A stretch of DNA of 64,000 nt from Hirudo medicinalis (Eukaryota; Annelida; Clitellata; Hirudinida; Hirudinidae). The stretch is taken from assembly GCA_011800805.1 (NCBI GenBank), contig MPNW01000105.1, forward strand, positions 51,092 to 115,091, given 5' to 3'. The translations under genes and the position numbers were made by a program. The notes below the pieces were generated by a model. That model worked only from the letters and a program-made list of their open reading frames with translations, was not told the origin of the DNA and did no database searches. This document shows positions 23,114-36,400 of this stretch, piece after piece (the first letter of the stretch is position 1; every line of letters begins with the position of its first letter).

Positions 23114-23479
23114 GTTCATAAAGTGCAAAAACAGTTTTATATAATGACTCATTTTATTGGTTATAAGTCTCAATTGTGTCCATGAAAAATCATTTTACTC
23201 TGTCTTTGTTAAACTGTTGGTCAAGTTCCAGAATCCATTGAATTGAATTTGAAACTGATGTGCTGAGAAATTAATATGATTTGACATTGAGATCTGACAT
23301 TGGATATGCAGAAACGAATGTTGTATTCATGGTCCTCTTGGCATTTAACTGGCCGAATAGTATAAAAGGTAGATTGGGTGGTTCTCCAGTCTGTAAGGGG
23401 ATTTTTGAGTGGCCTGTTTGCAAGAAGTTTGTTAACACATGAGGTTTGCAAAGTGGATTGGGCCTATTCTTAAAGCCCT

Positions 23480-25505
23480 TGCTTGGTAGCAATTGATTTG
23501 TGTAGTGCCAGGTGCATATCTCTGGAGGTGTCTTTGTTCTTGGTCAATGATTGTCTGGAAGGGATGGATCTTCAGATTTTTGTGGGATATCCATGGTTGG
23601 TGGTGATTAAAGGAGAAGAGGCATATGAACCTAAGTTAACAAGAAAGGTGCCTACTGAAAATCAGGTGAATGGCAGAGGTGATGAATTAACTGTTGCAAG
23701 AGTATGATATATTGGGAATTGTCAAATGTCATTTCAGCTTTTGGTGGGGAGGGCAAACCCCTAAACAACTTATAGAGGTGATTTTTTAGAGATAGGGGAA
23801 GTGTGTGAAATCTGCTACAATTGAAAAATCCTGCATGGATTTGAAGTTATTTTCAAAAGTAGGCAAATGTGCCTGACTATTGTAGAAAAATTCGGTAGAT
23901 ATTGGCATGGAATTTGGGTTTGAAAAATGTGCAACCATTGAAATGAGAAAAGGCAAAATTACAAGAAAAGGTGATATTGCTCTGCTGGATAGAGTTGAGA
24001 TACAATCACTAAAAACTCAGGAGCTTTATAAGTACCTTGGAATGGTTGAAAAGAATGGAATCAATGATAGAGTTATGAAAGAAAAAGTGAAATGGGATTA
24101 TTTTTATCGAGTGAGAAAAATGTTGAAAACCCAGCTCAATTCTATAAACAAGATCATGGCCATAAACAGTTTGCCATGTCATGACATTTAGTTTTGGTAT
24201 TCTGCCAAAGCTTAAATCTGAAATTGGAAAACTAGGCAGAAAACCAAGAAAAAGATTGACTATGAATGGAATGCATCACCCAAGGGCAGATGTGGACGGG
24301 ATGGAGGTAGAGGTTTGTTGAGTTGCAATCCCTTCATCAGCAGAGTATTTTGAGTCTTGCAGAATATATTCGATCAGAGAATGGCAGATTGATTCAAATG
24401 GTAAGAAAGAATGATGATCTCAAAAGAACATTTTCATTGCAAAAGGAAGCCAATAAAATCCAGATAAAATATAAATCCTGCCTGAAAACAAAAATTTGAT
24501 TTGTCAATTGAAGAAATCTCTAGAAAATGAAAAACTGTCAAAGTTAGCAAGCAAGCCACTCCAGGAACGTTTTTCAAAAATTTAGAAAAATTTAGTTAGC
24601 TCATGCAAACAAAGAATTAAGTGTGAAATGGTTCACTAATGGAAGATTAAAAGGAGAGACAGAGAGTGTATTGGTTGCAGCACAAGATCAGGCACTCAAC
24701 ACCAGATACCACAAAAGACATTTCTTTGGACAGTAAGTTAAGAGTGCTTGCCGATTGTGTTTAAAAGCTGAGGAGCACATCAGTAACATATTTACTGGAT
24801 GTGAAGTCCTTGTGGAGTAACTGAGTAGAGGCACAACAAGATGGTGGGCTACATACACTGGCAAATTTGCAAAAGTCTTAATCTACCAATGACAGAAAAG
24901 TATTATGTGCATGAGCCCGAAAAAGTTACAAAGGTGGAGGTCATTATGTCATTATGTGGGATAAAACAATATTAAAAGGCAGGACAATTCTAGCAAACAG
25001 GCCTGACTTAATAATCCTAAACAAAAATGAACAAACAAAGCTTGATTGTGGATGTGGAAATACCTGATGTTGAAAAAAGAGACAGAGAAGAGGTTGAAAT
25101 ACAAAGATCTGCAGATAGAAATTTCTAGAATGTGAAATGTCAAGACGAAAGTGGTAGCAGTTGTAGTTGGAACTTCAGGAACTATGAGTGACAAAATAAT
25201 TCAAAACATTGCATTACGTTGAATGGTACTGCACATATTCTAAGGAAAGTACTTGGCTGATTGATAGAAGAACTGACTTAGAAAGGACAAACATTTCTGT
25301 TTGTGATCATTCGATTTAAGTTTTGACTCGGTTCGTAATTAAGACCATTCTTTTCCATTTATTATTGTGTTTTGCTTTTTGTCTTTCGTTTTTTGCTTTT
25401 TGTCTCGTTTTCTTTTGTATTGTTTGAGATTTCTGGATGAGACTTGGCAATCATTTTATCCGGCTGCAATGTAGCCGGGTTTGAATAAAATAATAATAAT
25501 AACAG
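23480..25505 (+). mobile_element. Decayed LINE with restriction-like endonuclease C-terminus
   Basis: From about 23880 the plus strand carries FGFEKCATIEMRKGK, TQELYKYLGMVEKNGI, a tract ending RKRLTMNGMHHPRADVDG, then GYIHWQICKSLNLP, ANRPDLIILNKN and GTAHILRKVLG near the end, spread over several frames. This order is that of LINE polyproteins with a reverse transcriptase and a C-terminal restriction-like (PD-D/E-XK) endonuclease, as in the R2/R4/NeSL group. The 3' UTR ends in an ATGTAGCCGGGTTTGAATAA hairpin-like segment and an AAT-rich tail at about 25485-25520. Many stops and frameshifts show it is dead. The stretch 23480-23880 is probably the same element but unmatched. Confidence 0.75.
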
Positions 25506-25519
25506 CAATAATATTATTG

Positions 25520-26100
25520 TTGAATTATCGCTTGTGTGGACAATTTGTGTGCCGGAATTCCTTAAAACTTTGTGGTTAAAAGGCTGATAGAATTAATTTC
25601 AGTCATAGAACATTGATATTAAGATTTCAGGAAACATTCCTCGTAATTTTCGGAATCAAAAATTATGCCGAGACCGAGAAGTGCGAAAAATGCCAGTTGT
25701 GAATCTAATATTGCCTAAGCCTTGATTTGTCCAAGGAAGACAGGGAGGATTGCAAGAAATTGCTTGCAGATGATTTGAAAGAAGAAGGGAGGAAGCAAGA
25801 AGTGGGTTATAATGATCAGGGACAATAACCTAGGGCCTTCCATGCCATGGCTTACAGAAGAACAGCAGTTGAATGAAATTGACAGAACTAAATTTTTTTT
25901 AAGTTTCTTTCGATTTTGATTTATGATGAATTTTTGATGCACATTTTCATTTCTTTAGTTAAGTTAAAATCACTCTCATAGCCCCGCGGAGACCCCGAGC
26001 CATGCGTGGGCTGTACAAATTTTTCGTTGAGGTTCATTTGTTTGAACAGATTGCATTGATTGTTTGGTCGGGAAAAAAATGGTAATAATAATTAATTTGT
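25520..26100. other. Intergenic, no gene recognised
   Basis: Only a small, relatively G+C-rich patch (25980-26015) stands out, and I cannot assign it. Confidence 0.4.
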
Positions 26101-26870
26101 AAGGCACAGCATCTGAGGCGCCTTGTGTCTTCGTTGTCCTGGCTTCTTGTTGGCGTCCTGCAGAGATTGAGTCTTCAGGTGACGTTTGAATCGCTCCAGG
26201 GATGGTTGAGCTTTTACTTTAACTATAACGATTCAGAGCTTGATTAGAGTGACGTACGTTCAAACAGAACTTCAAGATATTCAATATTTTCCGAGATGAG
26301 AATGAAGCGGCGCGCCTTTGGATTATTTTATTTTTTATTATTTTTATTTCCAAAAATTTGGTCAAAGGACACTTTGAAAGCGCCTCTAATATGACCAAAA
26401 CGAAAAGAAAGACAATAACTAAAGAAAAACGAAAGCCACGACGAGCGAAAAAGAAACAGCAGAAATGAANTTCGACCAGATATTTGTGGTGGGGGTTCCA
26501 GACTTGTGAGCAGTATTCAAGTAGCGGGCGAACATATACGCAGAATGCCTTTGTAAGAATGGTTTTGTCTTTGGATGTAAATGATAGGTTTAATAGATTA
26601 CGACTGCCATATCTTCTACCACGAAAGCGAAAATCCTTGCGGAGGACTCCAGCTCTTCGGAGTAATTGAGTAAGCCCGCGATCGGGTTTCACGGACAAAT
26701 TCAAACTCATTAGCATATAATATATTATTGGACCGCGTCGAGAGGTACTCATAACAGACAACAATTGAAAACAGACCGGCAAAAATGTGAAACTATTGAT
26801 AAAAGCTATTTTATTGTTAGGAGTAATCCAGAAATTAAATTTTTTATAGTTTGATTTCAACCAGAAATGT
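26100..26870 (-). mobile_element. LINE fragment, reverse transcriptase C-terminal part
   Basis: The minus strand reads LTQLLRRAGVLRKDFRFRGR, FCVYVRPLLEYCSQVWNPHH, RRAASFSSRKILNILKFCLN, then RHSNQALNR and AQPSLERFKRHLKTQSL. This is the typical end of CR1/Jockey-type LINE open reading frame 2. A stretch of about 150 bp at 26320-26470, including an isolated N at 26470, interrupts the order. The terminal CGCCTCAGATGCTGTGCC motif near 26105 recurs in FASTKD intron 5. Confidence 0.75.
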
Positions 26871-27366
26871 CGCTATAACCGAGGAAAAAATCTAGGAACA
26901 GCGAGGGAAAAAAACAGGCGCTTAGAACTCTACAAGGGACGGAGGTAGTGCGTTCCAGACGGCAGGGGAGGCATATGAGAAGCCTCTGTTGACGAGGGAT
27001 GACTTGTTAACGATAACGATACAGAGTTTGGTTAGAGTGGCGTATGTTCAACAGAACTTCAAGACCACTAATGTAGAGGGAAGCTTTCTCTGAAGACGAA
27101 GGTTATGAGGGCGGAGTGAAATCAGTTTTGGTAATCGAATGGGTAGAAGGGGGAGTCTATTCCAGATCTGCTGGCCAACAACATCTGTCGACCTGCCATC
27201 CATTGTCTGCTGAGCATCCAGTCACTGATGTTGTCCATATAGTTCGAAATCCTGACAGAAAGGCATTCAGTTTGGTCCGGCTGGCAGTGAACGTAGACCT
27301 GCGTATCATCAGCGTACAAATGGCATTGGAGTCCACATGCCCGAATGACGCTCTCAAGTCAGTCAT

Positions 27367-28735
27367 TTATTTATTTATTTATTTGATTAAAGTCCGTTGC
27401 ATAACTAAGATGATTTGGACTTGTTAGTTAGTGTTAGGTATTGTAATGAAATAATAAGTATTAGAGTAATAATAGTTGTAAGAGATTAAACTATATAAAT
27501 AATTATATCACTAATAATATTAGATAGAGTAACTATTTAAATTAAATTAATCCGATTTTTGCAAATCCACCTGAAAATGAGGTCCACACTTGTTGGATTG
27601 CTGAGCATGGAACTCATCTCAGATAGATTTGTTCGGGTTCTTATTTCTTCCCTCAGGACTGACTGGGCCNNNNNNNNNNNNNNNNNNNNNNNNNNNNNNN
27701 NNNNNNNNNNNNNNNNNNNNNNNNNNNNNNNNNNNNNNNNNNNNNNNNNNNNNNNNNNNNNNNNNNNNNNNNNNNNNNNNNNNNNNNNNNNNNNNNNNNN
27801 NNNNNNNNNNNNNNNNNNNNNNNNNNNNNNNNNNNNNNNNNNNNNNNNNNNNNNNNNNNNNNNNNNNNNNNNNNNNNNNNNNNNNNNNNNNNNNNNNNNN
27901 NNNNNNNNNNNNNNNNNNNNNNNNNNNNNNNNNNNNNNNNNNNNNNNNNNNNNNNNNNNNNNNNNNNNNNNNNNNNNNNNNNNNNNNNNNNNNNNNNNNN
28001 NNNNNNNNNNNNNNNNNNNNNNNNNNNNNNNNNNNNNNNNNNNNNNNNNNNNNNNNNNNNNNNNNNNNNNNNNNNNNNNNNNNNNNNNNNNNNNNNNNNN
28101 NNNNNNNNNNNNNNNNNNNNNNNNNNNNNNNNNNNNNNNNNNNNNNNNNNNNNNNNNNNNNNNNNNNNNNNNNNNNNNNNNNNNNNNNNNNNNNNNNNNN
28201 NNNNNNNNNNNNNNNNNNNNNNNNNNNNNNNNNNNNNNNNNNNNNNNNNNNNNNNNNNNNNNNNNNNNNNNNNNNNNNNNNNNNNNNNNNNNNNNNNNNN
28301 NNNNNNNNNNNNNNNNNNNNNNNNNNNNNNNNNNNNNNNNNNNNNNNNNNNNNNNNNNNNNNNNNNNNNNNNNNNNNNNNNNNNNNNNNNNNNNNNNNNN
28401 NNNNNNNNNNNNNNNNNNNNNNNNNNNNNNNNNNNNNNNNNNNNNNNNNNNNNNNNNNNNNNNNNNNNNNNNNNNNNNNNNNNNNNNNNNNNNNNNNNNN
28501 NNNNNNNNNNNNNNNNNNNNNNNNNNNNNNNNNNNNNNNNNNNNNNNNNNNNNNNNNNNNNNNNNNNNNNNNNNNNNNNNNNNNNNNNNNNNNNNNNNNN
28601 NNNNNNNNCAGATTCATTTTTAATGGCGATAGACCTGAGGGCGTGGTTTGCCATGAGCTTCTCACGACGTAGGTCGAGAGGAAGTTCACCGCATTCCACT
28701 TGCAGGGACGAGGCACTAGTCCCCTTCATGCCCCC
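27367..28735 (-). mobile_element. 5'-truncated LINE inserted into an older LINE, 14-bp target duplication
   Basis: The insert is flanked by perfect 14-bp copies of CTCAAGTCAGTCAT (27353-27366 and 28736-28749). On the minus strand it begins GGGGGCATGAAGGGG and encodes SSLQVECGELPLDLRREKLM then ANHALRSIAIKNES, a LINE RNase-H-like region. After the gap it ends SPEGRNKNPNKSI, a 3' UTR of about 300 bp, and an (AAAT)n tail at 27367-27385. Truncated 5' end, simple-repeat tail and target duplication are the marks of target-primed reverse transcription. The middle is lost in the N gap. Confidence 0.9.
27670..28608. other. Assembly gap (N) inside a LINE insertion
   Basis: 939 undetermined bases within the inserted LINE. 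Frames through it are artefacts. Confidence 1.
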
Positions 28736-28809
28736 CTCAAGTCAGTCATGAGAAGAAGTGGGCCCAGAACAGAGCCTTGGGCCAGTGGCGTAGCAACTGT
28801 TCTTTGATT

Positions 28810-29250
28810 TATTTTATTATATACAATATTCGGAGTCTTTAGAGTGAAGCTCTCGATCTCACACAAAGCGCTCCAATCCATCTCTCGAACATTCTACGTG
28901 CTTCATAATAAACTCTCAAATCTAATACTTCCTGTTAGGTATCAGCACCTCACAATTTGTGACCCGGATCAAGTACCCACACGAGTAAGCCATCTTTAGT
29001 GAACTTTGAAGTGCTTCGGTTTTTTCATGTTTATGGCACAAAAGGCCTTGCCGCAAAATTGTTCTGAATTGCGTTACTTTTACAATAACACTGATGGAGA
29101 TAGGGTGGATTGGATGTCGAATGGATTGGAGAATTCAATGTCATGAGGGCGATTTTGAAGATGATGCGTTTATGGATCGACAACCAGTGCAGTTGCTGTA
29201 GCAGTCAGTGCTATTAAGGGTGAGGTTAAGGAGAACAAGTTTGTCAAGTT
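28810..29250 (-). mobile_element. LINE C-terminal relic
   Basis: The minus strand reads LHWLSIHKRIIFKIALMTL near 29195-29140, the common late segment of CR1/Jockey LINE proteins. The stretch at 28980-29045 is shared, in opposite orientation, with 58965-59040, showing the family is dispersed in this genome. Confidence 0.65.
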
Positions 29251-29650
29251 TATTTTGTTTATTTACATGTTGCAAGGAATGGATCAAGAAGGCACATGTA
29301 CCTTAGAGAAGGGAATTACAGTAGTCCAGGTGAGAGAGAACGAGAACATGTTCGAGGACAGAAGTTATGTCGACGGAGAGGAGCGGACGGATATACCAAC
29401 TTACCCAGTAAATCCTGCTAAGGCAGCGTTACTTAAATTTGTTAATTTGTTATGATATCCGGTCTCATTTTATTTATGCTGCAGTAATAAATTAAATATA
29501 TTATTAAATTAAATAAATTAAAACGACCATCAAGAATAAATAAATAAAAAATTAATTAAAATTAATTTAAAAAAAAAGTCTTTGTAAATGTTTCCATTGT
29601 AGTCGTTATATTATCGTCACTATTTGTATTTGATTCAGTAACATAAGATT
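29250..29650. other. Intergenic sequence upstream of the FASTKD gene
   Basis: A 66-codon plus-strand frame (29255-29455) has no recognised family and adjoins LINE debris. The last 200 bp are AT-rich and presumably contain the FASTKD promoter. Confidence 0.4.
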
Positions 29651-32600
29651 ATGAATAGCCTGTTAAAATCTAGTAGATATTTTACGACCTACGGTCGTAT
29701 AAATTTATCTAAAATCTTATTTTCCAAGAAATATGCTTTGGAGCTTTGTCAGCCGTCATTTACTTTTGTCAGTGGCGCTCAACCTTTGGCCACATTCCAG
29801 AACGCGGTGAGGTTTTTGTCAACTTCTGATCACAATGTTATAAGTGAGCCTTGCTCAAATGATAAGTTTGCTGAGGAGATTTTAAATCTGAAGACGTGCG
29901 ATGATGTTCTGAATTACATCGGAAATATCCAAAAGCCGTTGACTTTAAACCATGCATTGGTGGCGTTGAATTATATTTATCAAAAGCATTACAAGGATTT
30001 ATGGATAAAAAACAGTAATTTGCTTGAAAACATGCATGTTTCATATGTCCAACTTCTTCTTCAAGGTGATTTAGAGAAAACCATGAAACCTATTCATGAC
30101 CATGAACAATTTCAAGCTTTGTTAAAGTTTTTGAATGACTCTTGTGATATGATTGAAATTGATAAAGTGAGCAATGTCTTGCTTTTGCTAATTTATATGA
30201 ATATTCATTTTGGAGATCCAATCTTTCTTAGACTTGTCAACAGAATGAGAGGAAATATTCCTTCGATGGATCACGGGAATCTTCTGACAGCAAGCTATGT
30301 AATTAAAAGCTTGCCTGGGATACAGAGTGATTTAAGTAAACTTTGCTTGAAAAGGTTGAAGACATTAATTGAAATAAATGATTCCCCAACATTTGAAGAG
30401 TTGAACAATATAGTTATCATATCCACAATCTTCTTAAAATTTATCACTGATCACACCATGAAATGGATTTTTGAATGGACAATTAAATCTATCGAAGGAT
30501 TAAACTTTAGTGATGAACCAAGGTTTATAACGCCCTTGATGAGATTTTTTTACAATTGTACTCATTTCCAACTTGTATATGTACCAACCCCAGTTCATTC
30601 AAGTTTGGAGGAAGCCTATACAAAAAATTTGCACTTATTAAATATGTTTGAAATTCAGGATTTGTGCAGATCACTTAAATATAGAGTCAGAGCCAAAGAG
30701 AATTTGAATGCAATAATGGGGAAAAGAGTTGAAAAAGTACTTTCTGATGACATAAGATCATCTGAGCTCTCGTGCCTATTGAGTGCCATGTCAAAGTTTA
30801 CTCCCAAGGACACTTTAAGTAGAATTCAAAATGCCCTTGCTATAAAATTGTCTAATCCTGAGGAGAAATTTGACCTAGTGCTGCTCTCAAGCATAGCTGA
30901 TACTTTGGTGGACGTGGATCCTATAGTTGATGATCTTACAAAGTTTTTACAAAAAAGGATTGTAGAAAATTCTGAAGGAATTGTTGATTACTTGAGCCGC
31001 TTCATTAGAATCTCAAAATTTTTGTCCAAGTATCCGTTCAAAGATCCAGATGATGAACAAAGATTTGTCCAGGTAGTTGTGAGATATATTGAAGGGAAGC
31101 ATGGCTTGAGTCTTCTGACAATGACATCTTTAGCATCTTATTTGCTCACATTGGAAAACACTTCTCAAATTCCACATCATACTTATCTGAAACTGATCTC
31201 ATCACTACCTCGATGGTGTTTTAGGAATCTATTTTCATTGCTCGCTGCGGTTGACTTGTCTTTGCAAAACTCTTCAGGAGAGAAGAAGCAACATTTTATT
31301 GAGCTCTCAAGTCGAATTCAGCAAATAATCGCCCTCAAACTGGCAGAGGCCTCTGAGGAGAAAAGCTTCGACTTTGCCACCTCACCGTTCGTGATCACTA
31401 TGAGATTCTCAAATTCTTCCTTGAACCATGCCATATTGAGTTCATTTGAAAGAACTGCTGATAATCTTGACATTATAAAAGCAAGAAGAATTATAAAGTT
31501 TCTCAGTATCTCAAATTATTATGTTCCAGTCCTTTTTGAGGGCCTTGTCAATCAAGTCATCGATGATCCTTGTGCCATAAACAATGCAATATCCGTCCTA
31601 CGAATCTGTGCCAGAGCAAACTATGTGCCAAAGAGAATGCCTGAATTTATTGACATTCTTAGAGATGTTTTTAAAAAGGAGTTTGAGGGGGGTTTCTACA
31701 AGCAAAGCTTAGTTATTCTAAACTGCCTTGCCATGTTGCATTTTTATCTAAAGGAAGAATTAAAGGAATTCTTTAAGTTAGAGGTTTTACAAGGACTAGA
31801 GAAATTGGTTGAAGGTAAGTGGTAAATTAATAAATGGTACTATTTGATGAATTAATATATCACACCGTAACTGTATGGACAGAGGCCAAACAGCATGACC
31901 GCAGCAGTGAATATAACCTCATGAATCTGAATCGCTGTGTTGCCATTGAATGCCCAGAAATCAACATTCCATGGTTTCTTGAAAATTATTGTGTCGATAA
32001 ATGGCTTAAAAGAAGTGAGTTTCTTTTGGTACCTTCAAAAGTGATAACTGACTCACTTTGTATTTGATTAAATTTTACTTTAGAAGGGGAACATAGTAGA
32101 AACATAGAAAACTTTAAAGGAGAAGTTTATTCATATCTTATTGATATCTTTGGAAGTTCAAAGTATATCAAGAGGGAGTCATTTTCTCCTTATTTTCACA
32201 AAATAGGTAAGATCTAAATATGTTAACATTTGTTTCACGTTCTTATGTACAATTTTACTTTTTATTCTGAATATATATCATTTTAAATTTTAGATTTTGA
32301 ATGTGCTTTGAATAAAGACAATAGGCCAATCTCTGCTAGTGTACTGGATTCTAATCCTCACAGACATTTTCAAAGGTCTACAAATATCCATAATTTCAAT
32401 TTCTAAGCAAGAAATTGGTTGAACACCACTTTTTGTTTGCAGGCTGGCTATATGCATGCTACATGAAAATAACTTCTGCAAGGACTCCAAGTCACTCACT
32501 GGGAAAGATCAAATGAAAAAGAGGCATCTGGAAGTGCTCAATTACAAACTTGTTGAAGTTGGTGATTTGCTAATTTTGTGTTTGTAATATCTTGCTATCA

Positions 32601-33037
32601 TCTTGGATGCTTCATCATTATTCACATTTAAGTTATAGGAATATGAATTGTTCCATTTATACAGCGCCACATGCGCAGCATCCGATGCGCTTTTATTAAC
32701 CATTTATATAGCTCCTGTTCCAAAAGAATACAAGCTGGGTTGTACAGTGTACAACTACTGCCTTTAATATCTCATGCATCAATCATCTGAGTTGACTTGC
32801 AATATTAAATATTTGCTGCTTAGAATTATTTGAAAAAAGTTTACATTACTATTGTATACATTATTGTATTGTATACATTAGTATTGAAAAAGAATACATA
32901 ATTTTTGGCATGCTTATTTATTTTAGATACCTTACTTTGAATGGTATTCTATGGGAATGTCTGAGAAATCTTCCAGATTGGCATACTTGAAGAAGAAAAT
33001 TGATAATGTATTATTTGGTCAAGAGATCTCATCTTGA
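29651..33037 (+). CDS. FAST kinase domain-containing protein (mitochondrial RNA regulator)
   Basis: FASTKD proteins bind and process mitochondrial transcripts. Six exons: 29651-31814, 31883-32014, 32084-32206, 32294-32375, 32443-32557, 32927-33037. Together they give 908 codons with consistent phases. Exon 1 encodes a basic, Ser-rich start (NSLLKSSRYFTTYGRINLSK) suited to mitochondrial import and a long alpha-helical region. Exon 2 carries the FAST_2-like block LNRCVAIECPEINIPWFLEN. The last exons encode a C-terminal RAP domain (LAICMLHENNFCKDS, MKKRHLEVLNYKLVEIPYFE, EKSSRLAYLKKKI). Which vertebrate member (FASTKD1, 2, 3 or 5) it corresponds to cannot be settled by eye. Intron 5 contains a LINE 3'-end-like motif (CAGCATCCGATGCGC, near 32680). 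PACS starts about 410 bp downstream. Confidence 0.92.
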
Positions 33038-33449
33038 AAGATGTATCAGAGATACAGCAGATCAAGTGCAATTTAAGTTTCACTGGTTTGCAAGAAATTT
33101 CGAAATGTCAATAAAAATCTTTACAAGTGTAGTTGACCAGTGATTTCATCTCTATAAAGTTAATCATAGAAGAGTCGCTAGAGCTTATGCTTATTAAGCG
33201 TAAAAGCAGAGTACGTTATCTGGATACGCCTGGATGACTGCTTGTTTCATGCTTTCGGTGAAACCGGATTATTTTATACCGCAAAACAGAATTATTCTTA
33301 AGGCAACCGATAATTTTAGTTTGAAAATTACGTAAAAGAGTTATTTAAGGAATTTGATTTTGACAATCCGTAACAACATAGTTATTGTGATGGCCATTTT
33401 TTGTTTTGTTCGACTTTTGCGGTAACTTGTTGGTCTTAGGTGGCTCAGA

Positions 33450-36400
33450 TTGGATATGAATGAACAAATTATCACTAAAGTTAGTGCAATGGCAGAAGTT
33501 CCGTCGTCTTCTGCTTCTGCCGGCACAAAAATGTTTCCTATGAAATTATTTTCCTCGTGGGAGGTTGAGAAGTCTTCTCCTCATTGTATTCCAAGGTTTT
33601 ACAAAAATCGTACATGCTTGTATATGATCTACATTTTCAAGCCAATTATTATTTATAAAGGCTTTGCAGTCTCGTCATTACGCGATTAGTTATCAAAAAG
33701 GTTCTGGAGGCAGAGCTCCACTCCGTCATAATTGCCATAAAAATGCAGGTTGACATTAATGTAGGATTTGAAACTTGTGAATTAATCACAGTTAATTTAA
33801 CAACATTTTTTTAAATTCTATGCAGGGCAGCAAAGGAATGCTAAGATCTAATGAAATTCTCATTCAGAAGAATGGGATGCTGGATGCTGAGCTAGACATA
33901 ACCTTTTCGTTGCAGGTCTTTAGATTATTAATATAATTTATAAAATTGAATAATATTTTCATTTCCAGATATATATTTCGTGAATCTTTTCAGTACTCAC
34001 ACCATTTAAAGAGGGATAATAACAGGCTGCAGATCATGTTGCAACGTCGTAAAAAATACAAAAACAGAACTATGCTAGGTTTAAAACCTTGGCAGTTGGA
34101 CAAGTCAGCATGTCTCATGTGCTGCAGCATCCTATGGATAGAGAACTTAACTTACATTCCTGCTCAAAAGATGGTAAAAGTGAAGTTGTCGCCAGAATTG
34201 TTGTTTTGTCACTGTCTACACAGCCTGTTGATCAAGATAAATTGAAAATTGTCAAAGGTTTAGTTAATTTCTAAAATATTCTCACAAACAGACGAATGGG
34301 TGAAAAGCATCATTCGTCATTACTTTAGATAGGTACAGATATGATGCATCTGATGAGGATGATGATGGTGATGTCTCGTCAAATGACGGAATAAGTGACT
34401 GTGAGACTGGAGAAGATACTGGGATTCCCAGGAGGAGACCAAAAACAAATTCTCTTGGGAATGCCTTTTTTAACCAGGTGGGAGTAAGCATGGGCACCGT
34501 TGCTACTTTTTTCATTGAAATCTGCCTAGAAAATGTTTGAATCACATTTGGATGCATGATCAAGATCATGACATCTCAACTTTGTTTGAGGATCCAAATT
34601 CATTGCTCTTTATTATTTTGAAATTCATAATTTATTTAAAAAATACTGTAGGATCATCATACTTTGTTTTCATGATCTATCTATCACTGTCTGTCTCAAA
34701 CATTAGGATTACTTAGGATAAATTTAAAATCACTTGTTAATCATATTTTGACATTTGTGTTAGAAATGAGTCTTGTAGTTCATTGCAATTTAACATGCTG
34801 TCTTTAAGGCAAAACTGTGGGTTTTAAAATGGTGATTTGATTAATGTTGATGGATATGTATGATGTGAACTTTTGGATCTTTTTTTAATAGGTAAGTTCA
34901 GACTTTGGAGCAATAAAGTTATAAATAAAAATAAGAAAATTTAGTGAATAGCTGAGAGTAATAGTTCTACTTTCAAAGAGTTGAAATTATATAAACTGAC
35001 ATTTTAACATAAATTATTTTGATTTACTATTGACATATAATAAAATTAACTCCCCGTTTAGTGATATTAAAAAATAATAACTGTTAATTTTTAACCAGCA
35101 AAAGAACTTGAAACAAAAGTTCATCTCACTCATCAAGAAGTTCAAGGTCACAGATGAGGTTTGAATCTCAGATTTATTGCAAACCACTATTGACATTAAT
35201 TAAAAACATTCATCATGATGAATTCATCAAATACTTTAACTACATTGGTCGACATTATTTTTAATTCAAAGGTTTTGCAGTCTGCAGTCAAGGAGATCGG
35301 TCGGCACGAAGGAGACCAATATGCGGATGACGACTTGTTCGATGAGAGCTTGTCCGACAGCAATCCAGATATCGACACCATCAGCCTTCAGTCTGTTCCT
35401 AAGCCTAAGCTCAGGTCGGTGTTGGTTGGACAAAAACACACCTCTTTTAATGCACATCATTTTATGTTGTGTTCTTGTTTTTTGTCAATTGCATTCACCA
35501 TTTATTATCATGAAGATTACAATTTACAGCAATAATTTCTTTTATTGATTAGACCGTTCTTCGATGCCAACAAATCCCAACTGATGCAGGAATCTCATAA
35601 ATCTTATGTAAGGAATTAGTTGATAATTAGCTTTGATCATTAGATTAAAATATCTTGAATTTTTTTTATACAAGGACTATGACTCCCCAAGCATGGAATT
35701 GAGTAAAAAGCAGGAAAAACAGGATGCACCATTGGCCAAGAAAAGTGAAAAGTCGACCGAATTATTTGGAAAGAGAGTTTCAGAAAAAACAAGCATAGAA
35801 ATCGGATTATCGGGACAAGCCAAGAAATCAAGTGAAAGAAGCACAAATGAAAAGGAGGGGAGCTCCAAAAAAATGGCTGATAAGTCCACAACAGAACTAT
35901 TCTCCTCTGCCAAAAAGGGTGACAAAAATTTGGAAACTGTAAAAAAAACTGAGAAATTGTCAGATGGAAAACTGGTTGGAGATCTGTTAACATCGACCAA
36001 AAAGACCGAAAAGAGTTCAGAGGCGCGTAAAGTGGAAACAAAGAAATTAGAGTTCGACACCTCAGTCTTCCAGGTAAAAGTTATTCCACATTCCTACTAA
36101 TTGCAAATGCCAGTTTATTGTTTGATGTCTCGAGGACCTGCTTATATTTGCTGTTAATGCCAATTCTATCTGCTTGGTTTGCTCTTTGTTAGAAGTTATT
36201 TCAAGAGCAAGTGACGGCCATAACCTCTTCCGAACAAACACTTCCGGAATGCATAATCTTCATGAATTACATGGAACCACTCTGCCCTGTGAGAGGGTTT
36301 TATTTTAATTTTTCCAAACGTGTTTTAAAACTTTCCTAAGTAACAACACTTTTGCCAACAGGTGCTCAGTTCAAAACTTCACAATTCAAAGGTACATGTT

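Larger units (their letters stand above)
26925..28800 (-). mobile_element. LINE copy split by a later insertion
   Basis: On the minus strand, reverse-transcriptase motif LAQGSVLGPLLLMTD (28745-28790) is followed, after an inserted element, by YADDTQVYVHCQPDQTECLS (27320-27260). The C-terminal VNKSSLVNRGFSYASPAVWN is at about 27005-26945 and ends at a stop. Removing 27367-28735 plus one target duplication brings the two halves together in the expected order. Stops and frame changes make it non-functional. Confidence 0.8.

Noticed and set aside
27559..28729. Open frames of about 350 codons on both strands
   Set aside because: They run through the 939-base N gap. The real flanks belong to a truncated LINE.
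35640..36060. Minus-strand frames of 127-133 codons
   Set aside because: They are antisense to PACS exon 9, whose Lys/Ser-rich plus-strand frame has exact exon boundaries and phase.
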